A stretch of 64,000 bases of DNA from Coix lacryma-jobi var. lacryma-jobi (GCA_009763385.1 CM019824.1:142731705-142795704), one strand, 5' to 3'. Shown: positions 44,345 to 54,943, numbered from the stretch's first letter. A program made the numbers and translations. Notes: generated by a model from the sequence alone, not told the origin.

Positions 44345-46242
44345 TCAAGGTTCTTTGTCCCTCACCTGCATGTTAGCTTTATAACCGTTGAATGGACACT
44401 TTACCTTATATTCCGGGAATTAGAGGTGAAGTTGGTCGGATCCCACGTAGATGACGGCGTTACCGTATTAAGGAACGGCCTTCCCAGGATGATCGTGATG
44501 TCTACATTGGATCCCATGTTCAATATAAGGAAATCGACGAGGACGTAGCTGTTTTGAACTTTGATGAGGATGTCCGTTGCTAGTCCCTCGGGGAACCGTA
44601 GCGTCTGATCGGCCAGCTGCAAATGAACAAATGTAGGGAGCAAAGGTCCCCCTAGTAAGTTATCATACGTTACCTTGGACATGATATTGACACCCGATCC
44701 AAGGTCGCAGAAGGCATCATGGAAGACTTGTGGTCCAATCTGGCAGGTGATGGTCGGCAGGCCTGGATCTCCCTTCTTGGTGAGGAAGGGTGGATCAAGT
44801 AGATAGCCCCAATTTGACCGGAGCGGAGGCTTACCGTACTTCGTAGTAACTAATTTAACACCCTCTATTGGATCCTTGGGTTTTCCCGGGATCTTACCTT
44901 GCTCGTAGGATGGGACAACTACTGCTAGTTGAGCTAATTGTGTTTCTAGCATTTTATTAAAGCTCAATTGATTTTTCATAGCAGAATTAAAGCTATCCAT
45001 TTTCTCATTTATATTTTCAAGAATCTTATCATTAGCCATCATCTTTTTATTAATATTATCATTTATTTTAGATTGGCCTAAGACAAGATCTCTTAAAGAA
45101 GGTTGGTTATTATAAGAATAATTGAAATTATTGCTATAACTGTTACCTTGATTTTGGTAGAAGGGGCGCGAGTTCCATCCTTGTTGTTGTTGTTGGGGCC
45201 GGTACCCGTTGTTGTTGGCGTTGTTGATGAAGCTCACTTCCTCCTTCGTCTCGGGACAATTATTTGCCGAATGGTCATTGCCTCCGCATACCTCGCACCA
45301 TTGGTCGGCTTCGACGGCTCGTGCGGTTGCATAAGGTTGAACGACCTCTTGTTCCCTCTTGGAACTTTCTTCTACTTTCTTCATCACGAAGTCCATCTTC
45401 GCGCAGAGCATGTCCACCTCATTGAGAGCATGAACACCTCTCTTCTTCGGCTGAAGACGTTCCTCATTCCAACCTTGGTTGGTAAGCATCTTCTCTATGA
45501 GGTCCTTGGCATCTCTCACATTGTGTTGTAAGAATGCCCCTCCAGCGGCTGCATCTAGGTGACTACGGGCCATACCGGTCAGGCCATGGTAGAAACCTTG
45601 GATAATGAGCCACTCCTCTATCTCATGATGAGGATAGGCGCGAATGTACTCTTGTAGACGTTCCCATGCTTTGGGAATCGTCTCATCAGTTTGTTGCTGG
45701 AAGCTGGAAATCTTTCCACGAAGGGCGCTGGTCTTGCCCATCGGGAAGAACTTCTTGAGAAACGCATTGGTGCACTCCTCCCAAGTGTTGGCTTCACTCT
45801 TGTTGGCGTAGAACCATTGCTTCACCTTTCCCAATAACGAGAACGGGAAAAGACGAAGACGGATGGCGTCTGCAGACACATTCTTCATAGTGAAGGTACC
45901 ACATATCTCCAAGAAGTGTTGGAGATGGGCGTTGGCATCCTCATGCGGCTTCCCACAGAATGGATTGGCTTGCACCATGTTGATGAGAGCTGGCTTGAGC
46001 TCGAAAGTCGCATCCCCCAAGTTAAGCTGCGGACCCAGGGCGACATTGTCGGCCGATGGCGCAGAGTACTCGGAGATGGTCTTTTGGGCCATGGCTTCTC
46101 TTCTAGCTGGTGCAGAAACTTCCTCCTCGAACGGATTTTGGTTCAAGATGAACCTCTGAGGTGGAACTTGACGAAGTCTAGTCCTCCTCAACAACTGCTC
46201 GGGATTTTCAACGAAGTTTGACGGCAGTTGGAAACCGCTCAT
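44345..46242 (-). CDS. gag: Athila gag-protease, 613-residue frame with a late frameshift
   Basis: ATG at 46242 (MSGFQLPSNFVENPEQLLRR). The capsid region spans about residues 70-260 (DANAHLQHFLEICGTF, EANTWEECTNAFLKKFFP), followed by a CCHC knuckle CEVCGGNDHSANNC near 320 and an Asn/Gln-rich linker. A coiled-coil-like stretch (NDKILENINEKMDSFNS) ends with LSFNKMLETQLAQLA, as in Athila gags. The aspartic protease has CDLGSGVNIMS and IILGRPFLN. The open frame stops at 44401, but the natural continuation is in the next frame from about 44480 to a TGA at 44345-44347 (ending QVRDKEP), so one small indel lies near 44480. Gag and protease are otherwise undamaged. Confidence 0.88.
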
Positions 46243-46368
46243 ACACCTACTAGTTTCACGATAACAAAAAGAAACTAGACAGGTGAGGGGTTAGCCCCTA
46301 TACTAATTGATAACTAATAAATAGCAGACTCTGAATTCACTCTCTCTAAACTCCTAGGCTGTTGCTTT

Positions 46369-46385
46369 CCCCGGCAACGGCGCCA
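46369..46385 (-). other. Primer binding site (tRNA-Asp type) of the Athila element
   Basis: The minus strand reads TGGCGCCGTTGCCGGGG, the classic Athila primer site. A second, one-mismatch copy (TGGCGCCGTTGCTGGGG) lies 73 bases upstream at 46442-46458. The LTR/primer junction therefore appears duplicated and two LTR ends are possible. Confidence 0.85.
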
Positions 46386-46393
46386 GAAATGCT

Positions 46394-46966
46394 TGTTGGT
46401 ATTTCTTAGCGCAACCACTAGAACTAGACTATGGAGTCTAACCCCAGCAACGGCGCCAAAAGTGTCTTGGTGGTAAAACTATTGACTATTGGATAGTTCC
46501 GCAAGCGCACAGAATATACCGATGTAGCACTTCACCCGGGAGTATTCCAAGGTATCGTTATTTATTTTATCCCAAAGGAAAGCAAGCTAGGAAAGATGTA
46601 GAGAGAGGAAAGATAGATCCTTTAGTCTTACTATAATCTATTATCAATTAGAGAAGCAAAAGGGTATAAGTGGATATAATGGAGGATAGATAAATAAGAT
46701 AAATAAGTTAAGCAAAGAGTATATGATATGAAAGATAACTTTAGTAGAGTTAGCTAGGTGGCCCAAAGGTGGGGTCGGCCGACCCCCTTGGTGGGCCCAC
46801 CTGGCCTCATTTTGTTCATTTCACCATCTCCTACAAGTTCACAAGCTAAGAGTACAAGTGGAACTTATTAGTGATAAATATGCTCATGATATGTTATTCT
46901 TCCTTGAAACTGAGGCCTGTTGACGGTATTTTAATAAGGTAAAATATGCTATAACTTCTATCAACA
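46394..46966 (-). mobile_element. 5' LTR of the Athila element
   Basis: Plus-strand ends are TGTTGG at 46394 and CAACA at 46966, giving 573 bp. If the inner primer copy at 46442-46458 is the original one, the LTR would start near 46463 instead. It carries the palindromes GGGGTCGGCCGACCCC (46771-46786) and GGTGGGCCCACC. S1 gag continues immediately after it at 46967. Confidence 0.75.
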
Positions 46967-46971
46967 AGAAG

Positions 46972-47928
46972 GCACTTGCAGGCATTGCAATCAACAACAA
47001 GCCTTCTCTATTTGACACTCCATCATGCTTCATGGCTAGGCCAACAAAGGTACAATCCGATGATGAGAGTGATAGTGAGAGCGATGATGATGAGGAGCAC
47101 TCAAAGGAGGACCTCATGGACATGTTGGAGCAAGCTCACACTTGCTTTGAGATGAAGAGGAAGGAGTGCAAGGAATTGCGCAAGAAGCTTAGTGCTCTTG
47201 AGCAATCCCTTGATGAGCTCAAGTCTACTCATGAGAGGCTAGAGGTAGCCCATGAGAAGCTTGGCAAAGCTCACACCAAGCTTGAAAAAGCTCACTCCTC
47301 CCTCCTTGATCAAGTCAAGGTTGAGGATGTTGTTCCAACATGTGACATAGGAGTAACTTGTGATATTCTTGATGAATCTTTCTATACTCCTATTGTTGTT
47401 GCTCCCACTAACACTTCATGTAGCTCATCCACTACTACTTCTACTATAAGTGGTGGTTTCACTTGTGATGCCTCACTAATGGTGGAGAATGAGACCTTGA
47501 AAAAGGAGGTCAATGAGCTTACTCGTGCCTTAGGCAATGCCTATGGTGGAGATGCCCGCTTGCTTAAGTGCTTGGGTAGCCAATGGTTCTCTCTTAAGAA
47601 AGAGGGATTGGGCTATACCCCCAAGAATGGCAAGGCGGCTTTTGTAACTCACAAAACTAGTTTTGTGAGAAGCAATGGTCGGTTTTGCAACAAATGCAAG
47701 CAATCCGAGCATATAGAGCAATATTGCAAGAACAAGAACAAGAATGCTAATGTATCCTCAATTCAATTTGATTCTTGTTATTTGCTTACCAAGGGTATAA
47801 ATGGTGTGAAGGCTAAGTTTATTGGTGCTCCCATTGTTAGCCCAAAGAAGAAGGCAATTTGGGTGTCCAAAAGCTTAGTAACTAATCTTGGAGGACCCAA
47901 GCAAGTTTGGGTACCTAAAAAGAATTGA
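46972..47928 (+). pseudogene. gag: S1 gag, C-terminal part (coiled coil, second zinc knuckle)
   Basis: The frame resumes after the Athila LTR with ALAGIAINNKPSLFDTPSCF and runs to TGA at 47926-47928. It contains an acidic stretch and then a strong heptad-like coiled coil (ECKELRKKLSALEQSLDELK and following, about 60 residues). A Ser/Thr-rich region and a second coiled-coil-like stretch follow. Near the end is the knuckle CNKCKQSEHIEQYC and the tail PKQVWVPKKN. Large gags with a C-terminal coiled coil are typical of Sireviruses. It is separated from its N-terminal half by 25.6 kb of insertions. Confidence 0.88.
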
Positions 47929-47941
47929 TCTTCTCTTGTAG

Positions 47942-48436
47942 GTCAATTATAAAGCCGGAGGAAGGCATTGGGTGCTTGATAGTGGGTGCACTCAACACAT
48001 GACCGGAGATGCAAGAATGTTCAATTCAATCAACAAGAATGATGACAATGGGATTGATAGTATTACATTTGGTGATAATGGCAAAGGCAAGGTCAAAGGG
48101 CTTGGTAAGATTGCTATATCAAATGACATGAGCATATCCAATGTGTTGCTTGTAGAGAGCTTGAACTTCAATTTGCTATCTGTGGCTCAATTGTGTGATC
48201 TTGGATTCAAATGCATATTTGGGGTTGATGATGTAGAGATCATAAGTGTAGATGGCTCAAATTTGCTCTTCAAAGGCTTTAGATATGAGAATCTATACTT
48301 AGTTGATTTCAATGCTAGTGAAGCTCAATTGTCAACTTGTTTGTTCACAAAATCTAGCATGGGTTGGTTGTGGCATAGAAGACTTGGTCATGTTGGCATG
48401 AAACAATTGAATAGATTGATTAAGCATGATCTATAG
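47942..48436 (+). pseudogene. S1 protease and integrase zinc-finger region
   Basis: YKAGGRHWVLDSGCTQHMTG is the copia aspartic protease active site (DSG). It is followed by a usual-length protease domain, then the integrase N-terminal HHCC module beginning WLWHRRLGHVGMKQL. The frame is +1 relative to gag. It ends at TAG 48434-48436 because of a frameshift: the expected continuation (VRGLKDVVFEKDKLCSSCQ) is readable in another frame from about 48436 to 48485. Confidence 0.88.
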
Positions 48437-48439
48437 TTA

Positions 48440-49708
48440 GAGGCTTGAAAGATGTGGTGTTTGAGAAGGACAAACTTTGTAGCTCTTGTCAAGCCAGGAA
48501 AGCAAGTTGGAAATACTCACCCTAAAAAGAGCATGATGAGCACTAGCAAAGCATTTGAGTTATTGCACATGGATCTATTTGGACCAACAACATACACTAG
48601 TATTGGTGGAAACAAATATGGCTTTATGATAGTGGATGATTTTACAAGATATACATGGGTGTTCTTTCTAAGTGACAAAAGTGATACATTTGTTACATTC
48701 AAATCTTTTATCAAGAGGTGTCACAATGACTTTAGAAACACAAGAGTTGATGAGTTATGTGATGAATTTGGAATTAGACATCAATTCTCGGCCAAGTACA
48801 CTCCACAATCAAATGGTCTTGTTGAAAGGAAGAATAGAACTCTCATTGATATGGCAAGGTCTATGCTTAGTGAGTACAATGTGAGTCATTCATTTTGGGC
48901 CAAAGCTATCAACACGGCTTGCTATTGTAGCAACCACCTCTATTATCACCCCATGATGGAAAAGACTCCTTATGAGCTATTCAATGGAAGAAAGCCCAAC
49001 ATTGCATACTTTAGAGTCTTTGGTTGCAAATGCTATATCTTGAAGAAAGGCACTAGATTGAGCAATTTTGAGAAGAAATGTGATATAGGCTTCTTGCTTG
49101 GTTACTCAACTACAAGCAAAGCATATAGAGTTTGGAATTTGGCTAATGGTACTCTTGAGGAAGTGCATGATGTTGAATTTGATGAAACAAATGGCTCTCA
49201 AGATAAAGAAGAAAATCTAGATGATGTGAGAGGAACTCAATTGGAAAATGCAATGAAGAGTATGGACATTGGTGATATTCGGCCTAGGGAAGTGATTGAT
49301 GTTGAAGATAACAAAGATCAAGTGCTCACTTCTCCAATTGTGCAAGCTAATGGTTCTCAATTGCAAGATCGACAAGTGGCTAGTTCATCTCACCCAAATG
49401 GTCAAGCAAGTACAAGCAATCAAGTCCAAGTGCTCCAACCAACCAATGTTGCAAGAGATCATCCATTAGATCAAATCATTGGTGGAATTCAAAGTGGTGT
49501 GCAAACTCGATCAAGATTGGCTTCATTTTGTGAACATTACTCTTTTGTATCATCCATCGAGCCAACCAAGATTGAAGAAGCATTACAAGATGTTGATTGG
49601 GTCAATGCCATGCATGAAGAGCTTAACAACTTCACAAGAAATCAAGTATGGGAATTGGTAGAGAGGCCTAAAAACTACAATGTGATTGGCACTAGATGGG
49701 TTTTTTGA
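48440..49708 (+). pseudogene. S1 integrase core and linker, frameshifted, active-site Asp block missing
   Basis: After two small frameshifts (about 48436 and 48490) the frame carries GKQVGNTHPKKS. The core begins FELLHMDLFGP (first catalytic Asp), but KRCHNDF runs straight into RNTRVDELCDEFG, so the usual block with the second catalytic Asp (D-N/H-G-x-E-F) is absent, apparently a ~15-codon in-frame deletion. The Glu motif SNGLVERKNRTL is present. C-terminal domain (FRVFGCKCYIL, GYSTTSKAYRVWN) and an acidic, Ser/Gln-rich linker follow. The frame ends at TGA 49706-49708 in GTRWVF[stop]NKQ, where Arg is expected. Confidence 0.88.
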
Positions 49709-50782
49709 AACAAGCAAGATCAAGATGGCATTGTGATGAGAAACAAAGCAAGATTAGTGACACAAGTATATACTCAAGTAGAGGGTCTTGACTTTGGTGA
49801 AACATATGCAACAATTGCAAGATTAGAAGTAATAAGAATCCTATTAGCTTATGCTTGCTCCCACAACATCAAGTTATATCAAATGGATGTCAAGAGTGCA
49901 TTTCTCAATGGCTACATCAATGAGTTAGTATATGTTGAGCAACCACCCGGTTTTGAAGATGACAAGAAGCCCAACCGTGTTTACAAGCTCAAGAAGGCAC
50001 TTTATAGTTTGAAACAAGCACCAAGAGCATGGTATGAGAGGTTAAGGGATTTTCTCCTTTCTAAAGGGTTCAAGATGGGAAAGGTTGATACTACTCTCTT
50101 CACCTAGAAGATTGGAAAAGACTTGTTTGTGTTGCAAATCTATGTTGATGATATCATTTTCGGTTCAACCAATCAAGATTTTTGTGAAGAGTTTGGTGAA
50201 ATGATGGCTGATGAGTTTGAAATGTCCATGATTGGAGAACTTAGCTACTTCCTTGGTCTACAAATCAAGCAATTGAAGGAAGGAACATTTGTTAGTCAAG
50301 GCAAGTATATAAAGGACATGATCAATAAGTTTGGATTGCAAGATGCAAAAGCCATTAGCACACCTGTGGGGACAAATGGACAATTGGATAGTGATGCAAG
50401 TGGAAAAATGGTGGATCAAAAGTTGTATCGGTCTATAATTGGAAGCCTACTCTATGTGACCGTATCATGACCGGATGTTATGTTTAGTGTATGCATGTGT
50501 GCAAGATTCCAATCCTCACCAAGAGAAAGTCACTTGAAGGCCACTAAGAGAATATTGAGGTACTTGAAGCATACACAAGATGTTGGTTTGTGGTATCCAA
50601 AGGGGTCAAACTTTGAGTTGATTGGATATTCGGACTCTGATTATGCGGGTTGCAAGATTGATAGGAAGAGCACATTGGGCACATGTCAATTGTTGGGAAG
50701 ATCACTTGTGTCTTGGTCATCAAAGAAGCAAAATAGTGTGGCACTTTCAACCGCCGAAGCCGAGTATATATCCGCCGGTAGT
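49709..50782 (+). pseudogene. S1 reverse transcriptase and first part of RNase H, with two stops
   Basis: RT motifs in order: RLEVIRILLAYACSHN, YQMDVKSAFLNG (first catalytic Asp), YVEQPPGFED, ALYSLKQAPRAWYERL, LQIYVDDIIF (YVDD box) and GELSYFLGLQIKQ. Stops are TAG at 50105-50107 (TLFT[stop]KIGKD) and TGA at 50468-50470 (VTVS[stop]PDVMF, Arg expected). The frame itself is continuous. RNase H begins after ARFQSSPRESH with YSDSDYAGCKIDRKSTLGTC and AEAEYISAGS, where the hAT element at 50783 interrupts. It continues at 51617. Confidence 0.92.
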
Positions 50783-51616
50783 TCAGACTGGGCACATTTT
50801 AGCCGAAAGCCGAAAACCAAACCGAACCGAGACGAACCGAACCGAAAAGTCGGTTTTTTTGGTTATTCGGTTTGGTTTCGGTTTCTGTGTTGGAGAACTT
50901 CGGCTTCGGTTCTGGAGTTCAAACAACTGAACACAACCAAACAACCGAACGCCCAATCCTGGACTCAAACGCACATGTTGTTATCCCCATAGCAGATTAG
51001 CAGCAGCCCAAAAGAAAGGCCCATCTTGGGCCCAATGGTGAACACGCACCACTACCCCAGGTTTCCAATCTCATCCTCATCCATTCACGATGGGCAGCGA
51101 CGGCATCGGGGCACTACGAGGCACAGATGGGCGGTGGCGTGGCCGCGTGGGCGAGGCGAGCGCGACGCAGAGGCAGAGGCGTGAGCGCGTGGCTGCGGTA
51201 CGGCGCAGCAGCAGTAGCGTGTCACGGTTGCAGGCATGCCGCTGGCCGCCGGCAGCAATCGCATGAACAAGCAGCGGGGCCGGGGCGGATGTGAGTGAAT
51301 GCGTTGCTACTATCTTTACTTTATTGCTTTTGCTCGCTTGCTTCCTGGCATTAATGCTTGTTGGCTTGTTGCCTGATGAAGTTGTGCGCCAATTTGCTTC
51401 TTCCTTGATTTGTTGATTCACATTTTCCTCCTGTTATGTTATCTTTCATCGGTTTGTTTGGTTATAACCGAAAAATCGAACAAAAAAGCTGAAATCGAAC
51501 TCGTCGGTTCTTGATTTTTTTACCAACCGATCGGCTGCTAATTTCTACAAACCGAAATTTCTAGGAACCGAACAAACCAAACCAAAATGTCAGTTAAAAC
51601 CGATTGCCTAGGCTGA
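50783..51616. mobile_element. Non-autonomous hAT element (834 bp) in S1 RNase H
   Basis: Flanked by perfect 8-bp duplications CCGGTAGT (50775-50782 and 51617-51624), and removing one restores the RNase H frame. The terminal inverted repeats are TCAGACTGGGCA and the complement TCAGCCTAGGCA, 10 of 12 matching. Both subterminal regions (about 150 bp each) are packed with AACCGAA/TTCGGTT in both orientations, as hAT transposase-binding regions often are. The middle (about 51075-51300) is GC-rich and carries no transposase. It may be an old 5' exon or a captured fragment. Confidence 0.92.
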
Positions 51617-51936
51617 CCGGTAGTTGTTGTGCTCAGTTACTTTGGATGAAAGCAACTTTGGATGATTTTGGAATCAAATTCAAACAAGTGCCATTATTGT
51701 GTGACAAAGAGAGTGCGGTGAAGCTCACAAACAACCCCGTGCAACATTCAAGAACAAAGCATATTGACATTAGGCACCACTTCATAAGAGACCATCAACA
51801 AAAGGGTGATATTTCAATTGAGAGTGTTGGTACCGATGATCAACTTGCCGACATATTCACCAAGCCACTTGATGAGAAGAGGTTTTGCAAGCTAAGGAAT
51901 GAATTGAACATACTTGACTTCTCAAATATGTGTTGA
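51617..51936 (+). pseudogene. S1 RNase H, C-terminal part
   Basis: Continues the frame with SCCAQLLWMKATLDDFG, then KHIDIRHHFIRDHQQKGD and LADIFTKPLDEKRFCKL, ending at TGA 51934-51936. Normal copia RNase H end. Separated from its first part only by the hAT element. Confidence 0.92.
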
Positions 51937-52953
51937 TGCACCCCCACTTATATGACATGCCTCTCCTTCGACAAAGCAAGGTAAAAGTTGATTGGCATAT
52001 GCATTCATACTTTGGTAGGACATGTTTAGTGCATCTAGTCATTCCTCACAATCATTAGGCTCATTCATGGAAATAAAATGTTTTTGATGATCGTATGATG
52101 CCACTATTGTTTCTATGCCTTAGTTAATCTAGTGGTAACATATGACATGTTTATGGGCTTGCAATCCTAGTGTTTAATCTAGAGAATGAGCAATGGAACT
52201 TTTAACCAACGTGAGTAAGATAACCATTGCAAGATGTGTGAAGAAGCTTACTCTAGAGCAAACCGTGTTAAATGATTCATGCAAATGAACTAGATTGAAC
52301 CAAATGTGAAAAAACTACCTCTTTCTCTACATAATTTGAAACCTTTTTATGCAAACCTTTTATGGAAATAGATGACAAAGGGGAGAGAGTGTAACAAAGA
52401 TAAAATGAAGGGGATCAAAAACTTTGAAAATGATTTTTGAGCACACAAGTAGGGGGAGCAAGCTCATGAACTTGGTTGTTGCATTTGATTTGTGCATGTT
52501 CATATGCTTGCTTGCATTGCACAAGTTGTTTAACTTGATATCCATGCTTGTGTGGTGTATGCTAGAAATAAATTTTGAATGATGGTTTGCAAACTAGCAT
52601 GCATAGGTGGTAGCTAGATATAATTTGTTCTTACAAGTGGTACTAGAGCCTTTCATATAATGTTGATCCCATAAGGTATCTAGTGTTTTTGTAAGTCTAG
52701 CTAACCATGGTGCTAAGGATGGTATACATTGGCAACTTCGATTGGTATCACGCTTCAAAGGTCCATTCTTTACACCTTAGCATCATTTGATAGTATTACT
52801 CTCCCACATTTCATATCTATGCATATGTGCCAAACTTGAACCAAACACTATAGCACATATGTAGGGGGAGCTAATACTAACAAAGAAGTGACTCAAATTT
52901 TCAAATACATATCTTTGTGAAAGGTTATCATCAATTACCAAAAAGGGGGAGAT
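51937..52953 (+). other. S1 3' untranslated region with repeated polypurine tracts
   Basis: No gene is present. Purine tracts GTAGGGGGAGCAAG (about 52450) and GTAGGGGGAGCTAA (about 52860) precede the proximal tract AAAAAGGGGGAGAT (52940-52953) that abuts the LTR. A weaker one, AAAGGGGAGAGAG, is near 52377. GGTACTAGAGCC at about 52639 echoes the primer site. The pattern is the same as in S2. Confidence 0.8.
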
Positions 52954-54943
52954 TGAAAGTCCTTGTTTGGTTTTGGGTAATTGATGTCACCTAGGGTACT
53001 AACCTTTGTCATGAGGTGTTTATGAGCTAGGTTGGTACACACCAAGTGCGGGAGCTAGATGATGATCATGGTATTGGTGGTGATGACCAAAAGATGGATC
53101 AAGTGCTCCACATTTGGAAAGAGAAGAAGAGAAAAGCAAAACCCTGTGGAGATCAAGGCAAAGGTATAAATAGGGATTTTGTTTTGGCACTCAAGACACC
53201 ATAGAGGGTGTGACTGTGTTTAGGATAGATAGCTGTATTATTAAGAGGGGACTATCTCGGTGATTGCGGTTATCAAGTGCCACTAGGTGAATTCATACAT
53301 GCATATGCATTAGGACCTAGTGTGCTAACCTCTAATCCTTTGAAAAATGATTGTGAAAAGGCTAACACACAGACACATGATGATGTACACTTGTTGGTGT
53401 TAGCACATTTGCAAAGGAGGAAGTGTTGGAGGTGTTTTGGATCAACACAGAGAAGAAAACGAAGTTTTCTGTGTGTGGTCGGTAGTACCATCCAGGGGGT
53501 CGGTAGTACCGCCCAAGGGGGCTGCTTGCAATGCTCTATGTGTTGAGTCTGAAATGGCCTGGCGGTTGTACCGCTATAGGGTCGGTAGTACCGACCAGGA
53601 GGTCGGTGGTACTGTGGTCTTGAGGTGTTTTGGATGCTCTCTGTGTAGATCCAAAATTGGCTTGTCGGTAGTACCGCCATAGGGTCGGTACTACCGACCG
53701 TTGGAAGCTCCGAGGTCTGAGAAGTTTGGGGCTCCCCGTGTTAGTCCCAGGTTGACCTATCAGTAGTACCGCCATTGGTTCGGTACTACCGACCATCGGT
53801 GGTACCGACCAGGGGTCGGTTGCTCTTTTGGACAACGCTATGTGCAACGGTCACAAGTTATGCAGTCGGTAGTACCGGCCCCGGTAGTACCGACCCTACT
53901 ACCAGCCTTACTACCGACTGTGGAAGGAAGGTTCTTTTAATGGTCTTTTGGACTGTCAGTTGTACCGGGCCTTGTGGTCGGTAGTACCGACCGCAGGCGT
54001 AGTTGCTCGAGAAATGGGGGGAACGACTTGCTGTCTTCTCCCCCCGCTTATAAATATGTGGTGGCCGGCTAGTGGGGCTTCTTCTTGACTCTCAAACCTC
54101 TTGAACATCCTCTTGATCTAGACATACTCCCTCCCACTCATCTCCTTTCTTGATAGCGTGAATCTAAGTGAGATCGAGTGGTTCTAAGTGCATTTGCTTG
54201 TGAGTTTGCATCTAGTGGCACTTGGGGATCGTTGTTGTTGCGGGTATTCTCTTTACTCTTGGTGGTTGCCGCCACCTAGACGGCTTGGAGCAGCGGAGGA
54301 GCTTTGGCACGAGTGGTGATTGTTTGTGGCCATCTCCCTGTGATTGTGAGGGGTATTGTGCCTTCCCCGGCGAAGAGCCAAAAGGTAACTCTAGTGGATT
54401 GTGTGTGTCATTGAGTTACCTCCATTTGTGGGTAGGTTCTTGCGGCGCTCATTTGTTGAGCTAGGTTTGTGAAACACCTATTAGCCGCCGAACCACCAAT
54501 AGGTTGGTCGACACAACGGGGAATAGCATGCCGGCAAGCACGTGAACCTCGGGAGAAAATCTTTGTGTCTCTTGCCTCTTTGGACTTCTCCCGAAGTTTC
54601 TTGGTATTCTTATTGTGATTGATTATCTCTTGTTGACGTCGGTATATATCTCTCTATCTTTGCATTACTTTCTTTATCACTTGTGTAGAGTTATTTGTTG
54701 CTAAAAGTTGCTCTCTAATTAGAAGTAATTATTTCTTGCTAGCTCATTGTTTTAGAGAGTAGTGACATATCTTTTATGTGCCATAGTGATTATAGGTTAC
54801 TAGAATTGTTGGATAGGTGGCTTGCAACACTTAGTAGAGCTAGAGCAAAAAGCTTCGCTTTGTAATTTTCTAACTAGTTGCTCTAAGTGTTTTGTAGAAT
54901 TTTTATTAGGCTATTCACCCCCCTAGCCATTTAGGACCTTTCA
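52954..54943 (+). mobile_element. S1 3' LTR (1990 bp), intact
   Basis: TGAAAGTCC to CCTTTCA without interruption. TATA boxes are at 53165-53172 and 54049-54056. The palindrome cluster is at 53478-53990. It ends with the Sirevirus-type terminus TATTCACCCCCCTAG, then GGACCTTTCA. It is the reference for defining X in the 5' LTR. Confidence 0.92.
53478..53990. repeat. Palindrome cluster (GGTCGGTAGTACCGACC family) in S1 3' LTR
   Basis: Same family and order as 9610-10142, with extra or missing units (for example an additional CGGTAGTACC near 53480). The cluster lies between the two TATA candidates of the LTR. Confidence 0.85.

Larger units (their letters stand above)
40237..46966 (-). mobile_element. 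Athila-lineage Ty3/gypsy element lacking RT and integrase
   Basis: On the minus strand: 5' LTR (46966-46394), Asp-tRNA primer site, gag-protease ORF (46242-44401), a ~1.3-kb spacer with palindromes and a TATA box, an ORF1-like gene (43128-41956), a ~1.6-kb AT-rich tail, a polypurine tract (40361-40375) and a 124-bp remnant of the 3' LTR (40237-40360). The gag type, primer and ORF1-like gene all point to Athila. No RT, RNase H or integrase sequence is present. S1 sequence resumes right after the LTR end at 46967. On the left it is fused to S2 by a deletion. Confidence 0.85.
9086..54943 (+). mobile_element. Sirevirus-type Ty1/copia retrotransposon S1, with nested insertions
   Basis: The ends are TGAAAGTCCTTG at 9086 and GGACCTTTCA at 54943, flanked by CTGTC (9081-9085) and CCGTC (54944-54948), a target duplication with one mismatch. 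The 3' LTR is intact (52954-54943). The 5' LTR (9086-20297) is split by X. The order primer site, gag, protease, integrase, RT, RNase H, polypurine tract places it in Ty1/copia. The large gag with a Lys-rich middle, a coiled-coil region and two CCHC knuckles, plus repeated polypurine tracts, points to Sirevirus. Removing the insertions leaves roughly 10 kb. Several breaks in pol make it defective. Confidence 0.92.

Noticed and set aside
21322..46971. AGAAG as the target duplication of one single insertion
   Set aside because: Left and right ends belong to different elements (S2 and Athila), and AGAAG is common in this Lys-rich coding region. Kept only as an open question.
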